Shown here piece after piece: positions 1 to 7,000 of a stretch of DNA of 10,672 nucleotides. The notes beneath the pieces are model-generated. The model saw nothing but the letters and a program-made list of their open reading frames with translations, was not told the origin of the DNA and searched no databases. Positions within the stretch are counted from its first letter, which is position 1. Every line of letters starts with the position of its first letter. The position numbers and the translations under genes are program-made. This DNA is from UBA6168 sp964643005 (GTDB lineage: Bacteria > Bacteroidota > Bacteroidia > Chitinophagales > Saprospiraceae): positions 1 through 10,672 of the forward strand of contig CAZXQI010000119.1 in the NCBI GenBank assembly GCA_964643005.1, read 5' to 3'.

Positions 1-1431
1 ACCCAAAAGCATCAAAAAGGAGAGCAGCCATTTGGTAGCGTCAGATATCTGCGCAAAATTATCAACTGGCCCTGCCTTGCCAATACCTAGTCCTAAATTG
101 CCTAATGCCGAGGCAGTAGCGTCTATGGAAGTCATAAAATCATAGCCCAATGCGCTCATCAGCAGGGAACCAATGATAAAGGTGAACATGTAGAGCGATA
201 TGAAAATAATGATGTTTGTCACGAGTTTTCCCCGTACCACCTTCCCATTAAGTTTTAATGGCGCCACAGCCCTCGGATGGAGGATGCGTTTAAATTCCAA
301 ATAAGAATTTTTTAAAAAAACTAAAATGTGGATAATCTTAATCCCTCCCGATGTGGAGCCGGCGCAGGCGCCGATGAAAATCAGGATGAAAAACAACATG
401 GTCAGCGCCGGCGACCAGGCGCCATAATCTGCCGACATAAAACCGGTTGTGGTAATGATGGAAACGGCCTGGAAAAGTCCGTCGCGAAATAATTTTTCCA
501 AAGTTATCCTTTCGCTCCCCTGGTTTTGGATAGAAAAGACGGAAACGAAAATGAAAACGCTCAGGACGAGCACTAAAAGCAGGTAAGTTCTGAATTCGTC
601 ATTTTTCCAGACTTTCCAGAATTTCCTTTTAAATGTCAGGTAGAGGATGCTGTAATTAGTTCCCCCCACGAACATGAACACTATGAGCGCATATTGTATG
701 AGCGGCGTGTCGTAAGCCATGATACTGGTATTCTTCGTAGAAAACCCGCCGGTAGCCAATGTAGTCAGTGCGTGATTGATGGCGTCAAAAAAGGTCATTC
801 CGCCAAGCTTCAAAATGACAGCCAGCAGGGCGGTGAGTCCTACATAAAAGTACCAGAAGCGCTTGGCTGTTTCCTGAATGCGGGGGTGGATCCTTTCAGC
901 GCTGACGCCTCCGGGTATTTCGGCGGCAAACAGGTCGGAACCGCCAAAGCCGAGAAATGGGAAAATGGCGACCGTCAGGACGATGATCCCCATGCCGCCA
1001 ATCCATTGCGTCAGACTGCGCCAATAGAGAATGCCCGCCGGTATGGCTTCAACGTCATTGAAAATGGTAAAGCCGGTTGTTGAAAAACCGGACATAGCTT
1101 CAAAAAAGGCGTCGGAAACAGAGGACACCTGACCGCTCAACAGATAAGGCAGCATCCCAAAAGTGGCCATCAGCACCCAGCCGAGTGTGACGATCAAGTA
1201 TCCCTCGCGTTTATTGAGGCTCTTATTTGCCGCTATGCTCAGAAACCACAGCACAACGCCAATTGAAATGCAAATGAGCGCTGAGAGAATCAAAGGCATG
1301 GCATCTCCCGAATCATAATAAAAGGAGAAAGGAAGACATGTTAGCATCATTCCGCCAAGTAACATTTGCAAAATGCTGACTACCCGAAGTATTCGCTTGA
1401 AATTGATAGGGATTTTTACCTGAAGAGGCAT
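1..1431 (-). CDS. trkH: Trk-type potassium uptake protein TrkH, C-terminus cut by window edge
   Basis: This is the inner-membrane K+-translocating subunit of the Trk system, which works with the cytosolic regulator TrkA encoded just upstream. I translated 477 codons running to the left edge without a stop. The four pore-loop filter segments of the TrkH/KtrB superfamily are all visible: TTGF at 118-121, ATGGF at 226-230, TTTGF at 327-331 and LGNLG at 443-447, each with its conserved glycine. Between them lie hydrophobic helices and the conserved stretch around SLTQWIGGMG (139-148) and GACAGSTSGGIK (354-365). Family members are about 480-500 residues, so only the last 15-20 residues should be missing. 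The ATG at 1431 is fixed by an in-frame TAA directly before it; no Shine-Dalgarno is visible. It lies 158 bp after the trkA stop, with a terminator-like hairpin in the gap, so expression may be partly uncoupled from trkA. Identity is secure from the filter motifs. Confidence 0.95.
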   Translation of the reverse strand, partial: MPLQVKIPINFKRILRVVSILQMLLGGMMLTCLPFSFYYDSGDAMPLILSALICISIGVVLWFLSIAANKSLNKREGYLIVTLGWVLMATFGMLPYLLSGQVSSVSDAFFEAMSGFSTTGFTIFNDVEAIPAGILYWRSLTQWIGGMGIIVLTVAIFPFLGFGGSDLFAAEIPGGVSAERIHPRIQETAKRFWYFYVGLTALLAVILKLGGMTFFDAINHALTTLATGGFSTKNTSIMAYDTPLIQYALIVFMFVGGTNYSILYLTFKRKFWKVWKNDEFRTYLLLVLVLSVFIFVSVFSIQNQGSERITLEKLFRDGLFQAVSIITTTGFMSADYGAWSPALTMLFFILIFIGACAGSTSGGIKIIHILVFLKNSYLEFKRILHPRAVAPLKLNGKVVRGKLVTNIIIFISLYMFTFIIGSLLMSALGYDFMTSIDATASALGNLGLGIGKAGPVDNFAQISDATKWLLSFLMLLG

Positions 1432-1462
1432 TTATTTTCTGCTTTGAGAATCAAGAGTTATC

Positions 1463-1492
1463 AAAAAAACGCTGCCGATGAATGACCGGCAG
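1463..1492 (-). terminator. Rho-independent terminator between trkA and trkH
   Basis: Read on the minus strand, CTGCCG (1492-1487) and CGGCAG (1477-1472) form a perfect 6-bp GC-rich stem with a 9-nt loop. It is followed two bases later by seven T (1469-1463). The U-tract lies on the side expected for transcription from trkA, whose stop is about 100 bp upstream. It ends only 31 bp before the trkH start. It should therefore stop or reduce read-through from trkA, so trkH would depend on leaky termination or on a promoter of its own. Confidence 0.7.
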
Positions 1493-1589
1493 TATTGAGA
1501 GCGACTTTTTATTTTTAAAAAAAATCAAATGAATGTCGTTTAATCTGTTGAAGGCTTGTCTGTTAGGATTTGCAAATCGCCCATGGCCA

Positions 1590-2930
1590 TTACCTGAACA
1601 TGTTTTCCACCTTGCTGATGACGTCAAAGGCGGCAAAGACGATGACTTTATCGTTCAATTGCAATTGGAAATTTCCATCGGGGATCAGGCCCTCCTCGCC
1701 CCGAATGACCCCGCCAATCGTCGCCGACTTTGGAAAATGCAATTCTTTCAAAGGCTTGCGGGTCAACTGGTTGTTTTTAGCAATACTGAACTCGATGATT
1801 TCCGCTTCGACTCCATGGAGGCCGATGATCGCTTCTACCCGCCCCCGGCGAACAAATCGAAAAATATTGTTGGCTGCAATCAATTTTTGATTGATCAGGG
1901 TATCCACGCCGATGTCCTGAGAAATGAAAGTGTATTCTTTGTTCTCAACTTTGGCGATGGTTTTATACACGCCATATTTCTTAGCGGTCAGGCTGGCGAT
2001 AATGTTGGTTTCGGAATTGGGGGTCAGCGCAATAAAGGCATCCATGCGGTTCAAGCCTTCTTCCAGCAGCAGATCAAAATTATTCGTTTGTCCATTGATG
2101 ACAAGAGCATGCTCTAATTGCTCTGCTAATAGTTTGCAGTGCTCCTTGTCCTGTTCCACTAATGTGACGCTGTAAGATGCTTCCAGGCGTTTAGCTGTTT
2201 CATTAGCGAGCAGGGTGCCGCCGAGAATCATGATGTTATTGATTTTAACCCGCTTGGTTCCGACGAACTGCTCCACGTCGTTCACCTTTTCTTTTTGGGT
2301 AATGAAAAAGACGTGGTCGTTCCTCCGAAGGGTGTCGTTCCCATTGGGGATAATGGTGAGGTGTCCTCTTTGAATGGCGATGGGGCGCAGGGACAGGTCG
2401 GTCTCGATTTGCTTCCAATTTTTTAACTGAACGTTGGCTAAGGGCGAGTGATCGTTGAGTGTAATGCCAAACAGGGTGAGTTTCCCATTTTCAAACTCGA
2501 ATATATCTGTGAAGGAGCACCTGTCCACCAAGCGCTCAATCTCCTTTGCGGCCAACTGGATAGGGGAGAAAATAGAATCTACTCCCATGCCTTTGAACAA
2601 TTCCCTGTTTTCATTGCTGAGGTACTCCGTTTTGGTGACTCTGGCGATAGTGCGCTTCGCGCCGAGCTTCCTGGCCAGACCTGCGGTCACTATATTGGTC
2701 GTTTCGGAAGTGGTGACGGAAAGCACCAGGTCGGCATGTTGAGCCTCCGCCTCAGAAAGAACCCTTAAAGAGGAGGCGTCTCCGGCCAGAGTAAGCACGT
2801 CAAGGTGCGTTCTTGCATAGTCCAGTACATCTTTGTCGTCGTCTATCAGCGTGATGTCCTGGTCTTCGTAGCTCAGCAATTCAGCCAGATGGAAGCCTAA
2901 ATCTCCCGCACCGGCAATAATAATTTTCAT
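1590..2930 (-). CDS. trkA: Trk system potassium uptake regulator TrkA
   Basis: This is the peripheral cytosolic NAD(H)/nucleotide-binding subunit that gates TrkH. The 446 residues match the duplicated RCK architecture of classic TrkA (about 450-460). RCK_N-1 begins with the Rossmann loop GAGDLG (7-12), the acidic end of strand 2 (LIDDD, 28-32) and GD at 50-51. RCK_C-1 covers roughly 143-225. RCK_N-2 starts near 232 with IMILGGTLLANE and has the acidic LVEQD at 257-261. RCK_C-2 runs from about 365 to the end. The second glycine loop is degenerate (GGTLLA instead of GxGxxG), so its nucleotide binding may be weakened. The start at 2930 leaves almost no N-terminal extension before the Rossmann strand (MKIIIAGAG), as is normal for the family. 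It is transcribed first, towards trkH. A Bacteroidota-type -7 element lies about 85 bp upstream. Confidence 0.95.
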   Translation of the reverse strand: MKIIIAGAGDLGFHLAELLSYEDQDITLIDDDKDVLDYARTHLDVLTLAGDASSLRVLSEAEAQHADLVLSVTTSETTNIVTAGLARKLGAKRTIARVTKTEYLSNENRELFKGMGVDSIFSPIQLAAKEIERLVDRCSFTDIFEFENGKLTLFGITLNDHSPLANVQLKNWKQIETDLSLRPIAIQRGHLTIIPNGNDTLRRNDHVFFITQKEKVNDVEQFVGTKRVKINNIMILGGTLLANETAKRLEASYSVTLVEQDKEHCKLLAEQLEHALVINGQTNNFDLLLEEGLNRMDAFIALTPNSETNIIASLTAKKYGVYKTIAKVENKEYTFISQDIGVDTLINQKLIAANNIFRFVRRGRVEAIIGLHGVEAEIIEFSIAKNNQLTRKPLKELHFPKSATIGGVIRGEEGLIPDGNFQLQLNDKVIVFAAFDVISKVENMFR

Positions 2931-3015
2931 AATTTTTTGAAGAGTCTGTGAAATCTGACGGCTTAGGCCAATTTCGCGGCAGCCCTTTTTTCTTTATTAT
3001 TTTAAAAAAAAGCTG

Positions 3016-3023
3016 CAAATATA
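3016..3023 (-). promoter_or_regulatory. Promoter -7 element for trkA
   Basis: On the minus strand the sequence TATATTTG matches the Bacteroidota -7 consensus TAnnTTTG perfectly. Transcription would start near 3009, giving a leader of about 80 nt before the trkA ATG at 2930. No good TTG/TTTG -33 box sits 19-21 bp upstream, so only half of the promoter is supported. Just downstream an imperfect inverted repeat (CAGC plus T8 at 3015-3004, A6 plus GGGCTG at 2991-2980) pairs fully in minus-strand RNA if two G-U pairs are allowed. The predicted start falls inside its first arm, so its role is uncertain. Confidence 0.5.
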
Positions 3024-3177
3024 ATTTCCAAAGGTCGAAAAATGACTGAGAAACAAAAATCAAAAGCAATTCAAACTGGTGGAGCCTGTTCAGATCAGTC
3101 CGCCTGATTTAATGCCTGTTCATTCGAAGCAGTCGGACTAATAAATGCAGAACCGGGCAGACCTGGGATTTTTTGCA

Positions 3178-3185
3178 CAACTTTG
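3178..3185 (+). promoter_or_regulatory. Possible -7 element for the cytochrome c'-like lipoprotein
   Basis: CAACTTTG matches TAnnTTTG at all but the first defined base and is followed by CA, as is common in Bacteroidota promoters. It lies 36 bp before the ATG at 3222, implying a leader of about 30 nt. No -33 TTG box is found at the expected 19-21 bp spacing. The assignment rests on one near-consensus element and its position. Confidence 0.35.
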
Positions 3186-3221
3186 CACCTTCCTGTTTTT
3201 TTAAAATAAATTAAGTGAGCA

Positions 3222-3647
3222 ATGAAAGTTACCGCTGTTGCCATTGGCCTTCTCCTGACCATCTTAGCCTTTTCCTGCTCTACCAACGGTGATTGCAGCG
3301 AGCAGAAACCGCTCAATCCAAACGGCGACAGCGAACTGTCTCTACTGATGCGGCTCATGTACGACGATGGGATGAAAATCAAAGAGCAAATCCGGATGGG
3401 AGAGAAACCCGACATCAGTTTCGACTTTGAAAAAATCCATACGGCAGAGGCCACCGAACCGGACAGAATGAAAACGCCCGATTTCGACGTATTCGCCGAC
3501 TCCTACATCCAGGCCGTTCAGGCTTACAAATCCGCAGCGAAGGAGGAAGCCGAATCTTATTTCAACAGCATCGTGACCGCCTGCATGAATTGCCACCAGG
3601 CTGTCTGCCCCGGCCCAAAGGTGCGCATCAAAAAGATGTACCTGTAA
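3222..3647 (+). CDS. Small mono-heme c-type cytochrome lipoprotein, cytochrome c'/c-556-like
   Basis: The 141-residue product begins with a basic-hydrophobic leader and a lipobox-like AFSC, giving a probable lipidated Cys19 (the -2 Phe is not classical). A single heme-attachment motif CMNCH lies at 121-125, close to the C-terminus and followed by a Cys129-Pro-Gly-Pro and basic tail. A CxxCH in the last helix, preceded by predicted helices at about 38-60, 64-78, 88-108 and 109-128, is the pattern of the four-helix cytochrome c'/c-556 family. In low-spin members a methionine in the first helix is the sixth heme ligand. Met43 or Met46 (SLLMRLMYDDG) is a plausible candidate by inference. The likely role is electron transfer or ligand binding in the periplasm, anchored by lipid. 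The gene is divergent from trkA and ends before a plus-strand hairpin terminator. The partner is unknown. Confidence 0.8.
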   Translation: MKVTAVAIGLLLTILAFSCSTNGDCSEQKPLNPNGDSELSLLMRLMYDDGMKIKEQIRMGEKPDISFDFEKIHTAEATEPDRMKTPDFDVFADSYIQAVQAYKSAAKEEAESYFNSIVTACMNCHQAVCPGPKVRIKKMYL

Positions 3648-3724
3648 TCCTTTCCACTCTCTGACGAGGCCGCCTGCTGATTTTGCTGCAGATTTATTGG
3701 AAGGACATTTCTCTTGTGGGAGAT

Positions 3725-3770
3725 GACTACCTGCCAAAACTATTGGCGCCTGAATAGTCGCATTTTTTTT
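3725..3770 (+). terminator. Nested-hairpin terminator after the cytochrome-like gene
   Basis: GACTA (3725-3729) pairs with TAGTC (3755-3759), enclosing an inner perfect stem GCCAA (3733-3737) / TTGGC (3743-3747) with a 5-nt loop. GCA and eight T (3763-3770) follow at once. The order stem then U-tract fits plus-strand transcription ending 78 bp downstream of the stop at 3647. The stems are short and only moderately GC-rich. Confidence 0.55.
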
Positions 3771-3907
3771 AAAAAAAAATGCGCAAGGGAATTTTTAGCA
3801 TAAAATAAAATGGGTGTGAGGAAGATTTTTTTCAAAAAACAAAGGAGAATCAGGGGAGACATTTTTAAAAAATGGTAAAAGGGTAGGGGGCGGTTTTTTT
3901 GAAAAAA
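3759..3907 (+). repeat. Cluster of T-tract/A-tract palindromes in the convergent intergenic region
   Basis: Four short inverted repeats built from a T-run followed by an A-run lie within 150 bp. They are CGCA-T8-A9-TGCG at 3759-3783 (near-perfect), T7-C-A6 at about 3824-3837, CAT5-A6-TG at 3860-3874 (7-bp arms) and T7-G-A6 at 3894-3906. They lie between genes converging from both sides. They could act as bidirectional terminators or intrinsically bent DNA. No protein-coding potential was seen in the 397 bp from 3648 to 4044. Confidence 0.6.
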
Positions 3908-3935
3908 TAAAAATGCGCGAGCGTCTAATTTTAAT

Positions 3936-3966
3936 AAAAAAAGCCGCCCCTCCTTTGAAGGGCGAC
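3936..3966 (-). terminator. Rho-independent terminator of the giant T9SS protein gene
   Basis: On the minus strand, GTCGCCC (3966-3960) pairs with GGGCGGC (3949-3943) over 7 bp including one G-U pair. The loop is 10 nt, and seven T (3942-3936) follow directly. It lies about 80 bp beyond the stop codon at 4045-4047 and points the right way. This is the most canonical terminator in the window. Its CCGCCCC arm also has a second complement at 3887-3893. Confidence 0.8.
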
Positions 3967-4044
3967 CCTAAACTTTACTCCAAATCTATTTTTCTTTATA
4001 CCAGATTAAACCTGGATTTCATTGTGTCGCAAATAAGTGGACGC

Positions 4045-7000
4045 TTATTTTCTTAAAAGCGTCATGACGCGGGTAGCGGCGGAAACGGGCGTCTCAAGTC
4101 GGTAGTAGAGCATGCCCATAGCGGGTAGTTCGCTGCTGTTGACGAGTATTTCATTGTAGCCAGCCGGATATTTACCGCTGATTACTTTCAGGGTTTTTCC
4201 ACTTGCGTCTATGATGGTCAGAGTGGCCTGCATGGCCTCGGGCAACTGGAAGCCGATAACCGTCTCGTTGTTGAACGGGTTGGGCACATTTTGGTACAAA
4301 TCAAATCCCTGCACCGCCAATTCTCCCGTCGCTGAAACTGTCAGGAAGTCCAATCCGATGTCCCAGATTTCCATATCCTCGCCGATGTAAGCCTCGGCAT
4401 TGGTAAAGCGGGAACTGATGCCGAACGAGTTATTGGCCTTGCAGGCTGATTTCACTTTAAACTCCAGCGAGATGATGGCCTCTCCATTGTCCAGCGTCAC
4501 AGGCTTGTTGTCGAACCAACTGACCGTTATAGCGCCCATTTGGGTCAGCGTGGTACCGAAGTTGTCGTTGTTAGTCAGGGCGGTCGGGACTACGTTCTGA
4601 AAGTCAAGCCTGATCTGGTCAAAGTCTATCGTGAACTGGAAACCGTAAACGGAATTGAAGTCTTTGGCCAGGAAGTCTATCCTTACCGTTTCGCCCTGTT
4701 GCCAGTCCTGTTTTTCCGTTTCAAACATCAGCAGGTCGGCGCTGCGATGGCCGATAGCGCCGGTGAAGTTGCTGTTGGTGACAGCGCTGGCGTTTACGTC
4801 GCCGATCTTGATGGCTACAAAATTGTTGGCAGTGGCCGGCGGTACTAAGTTGTTGATATTGATGACTTCGGGGAAGGCTTCCTCCCAGGGATTGGATGGA
4901 TTGGGGAATATGTAATTCTTATCCACGAAGCGCCAGGAGGTATTGTTTTGAAACTCTTCCGTAGCCTTGAGTATCAACTTCCTTATTTCTACTAAGTCGT
5001 AAGTCGTGATGCTGTTTGAATTATTGGCGTCGGCGGCTATCATCTTGTATGGCGAATCTAAGGCCTGGATCCCGAGGATATGCCTGGAAATCAGCACCAA
5101 GTCGAATGTCGTCACGCCGTTGAGGGGCTGATCGTCTTTGACCGGTACGACCGTATAATCTCCGCCCGCTATTAATCCGGAGAGGCTGTAGTTTCCATCT
5201 GCATCCGTCATGAAGCCTGCGCTGTTGCCGGCGCCGCTCAACTGGATGTTGACGCCCTCGACGGCTTTCGGAACTTCAGTCTGCACTTTGCCTTCCAATG
5301 GAATACCGGTATCGCAGGAGAAGAAATTGTCCTGGATGATGATAAAGGTTTCGCAGTAGTCCTGATTCCCCTGTGCATCTGTCACCCAAATCTGAACCGG
5401 GAACTCGTCGAGAATATCGACGCAGGTGAAAATCCTGCAGGTATCCGTCACGTCGGGAGAGAAAGAGAAAATCAAATCTCCGGGACAGTTGTCAAAGCTG
5501 CCGGCGTCAAATACATCGGCGCAGACCGGTACCATACCTGTGGACATAAGCTCCACAACGAGGCCGTTTTCGCAGTAGGGCGTAGGCTTTTTGCAATCAA
5601 TAACCGAGAACAGGATAGTGATCTGGCTCTGGTTGCTACAGCCGTCCTGCACGAGATAAACGATCCGGTGGTTGCCCAGTGGCAGCTGGCCTTCGAAATA
5701 TCCCGTGCCGTTGAGGTCGTAAGTTAGATCGTTGTTGAGGTCTAAATGGTAAACTATTTCAAAGAGGTTGCTGCACTCTCCCTCAATTTGGAGGGGTATG
5801 AATACATCGCCCAACTCGCAGTTGGAATCTGTCGAACAAAACTCATTGGCAAAAGGATAGGACACGACCGGCGGAGTATCGTTATACACTAAGATAATCT
5901 GCTGGTACTCATACTGACCGTAATTGTCGTAAGAACCGTCGGTGATACTCAGACCGTTGGGATTAGTGGGCAGTTTGATCGGCTCTGCGTTGGGGTCGTA
6001 GGTACACCAGTTGACCGCCTTCCAGGTGCGGACTATCTTGTAGCAGGCGCTGTCATTGGCCATGACAAATACCTGGTCTTTGTGGCTGATTGCCCACATG
6101 TCGCAACCGGGATTGATGACCTTGAGCGTATCAATATCTATGGCGTCTGAGCAGGAGCCGTACCAGTTGCCAGGGAATTGAATTTTCCACTCAGACTCCG
6201 TTACGACGAAGATAGACTGTTCGCAGTTGGCGGCAATGTTGCCTGCCGGATCCACGACCACCCATGAGCGGTAGAGATGCCCCTCGCCACAGGAGTTGAT
6301 ATTTACTTCCCAAGGCAGTTCTACGACAGTGGCAGAGCAGTTGTCGTAGTAAGACGCTTCCCCGTATTGGTTCAGCCATTCCTGGGTGATAGTTGCAGGC
6401 ACGTCCGTACAAGGAATGACTTTGAAAATCGGAGCTATACAGGTAGGCACTATCTTATCCTTCACGAATGCCGTCACCATACAATCGTTGTAGTTGCCGA
6501 AGCAGTCGTAAACCCGAACGACCACCGTCACTTCGTCGTCGTCGCAATCGAAGAATAAGGAAGGAGAAAAATAGGAGTCCGACTGACCCATGCGCTTCGC
6601 TTCAAAGCGATCAATACAACAATTGTCATGGCTGCCGTCGTCAAAGGTGGAAGCGAATACTTCCGCCGTACCGAGAGCGGTCAGATTCACATCCGTATGC
6701 TCATCGCAGATAGCAGTTGGAACCTGCGTATCAGTGACGGTTATCTCTACGCTTATCTCTGTGAAGTTGCCACAGTCGTCAATGGCCTTATATAGCACAT
6801 TGTGCTTTCCTATTTTGAAACCCGGATTGGGAACGTAGCCGCCAGCTTTTCCATCCACGCCATTGACGTATTCGGCTTCGCCAAAATCCGTAAATATCCT
6901 GATGATGACGTTGTTGCAATTATCGCTGTAAGCAGGCGGGGGTAACAATCCGAAAGAAGTGCATTGGAATGGGTAAGCGCCCGGTACCGTCGCATTCAAA

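Noticed and set aside
694..1083. 129-codon plus-strand open frame
   Set aside because: It is antisense to the TrkH pore region, where the minus strand encodes conserved filter motifs.
1451..1636. 61-codon minus-strand open frame between trkA and trkH
   Set aside because: It spans the trkA 3' end and the terminator hairpin, and its translation is featureless.
1533..2117. 194-codon open frame on the plus strand
   Set aside because: It lies antisense to trkA, whose minus-strand product has clear RCK motifs; the plus-strand translation shows no recognisable domain.
3094..3139. Small hairpin ATCAG/CTGAT and inverted repeat AGTCCG/CGGACT upstream of the cytochrome-like gene
   Set aside because: The arms are 5-6 bp with no U-tract and no relation to the proposed promoters; they may be chance.
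3342..3737. 131-codon minus-strand open frame
   Set aside because: It overlaps the heme-motif gene on the opposite strand and has no signal peptide or family motif.
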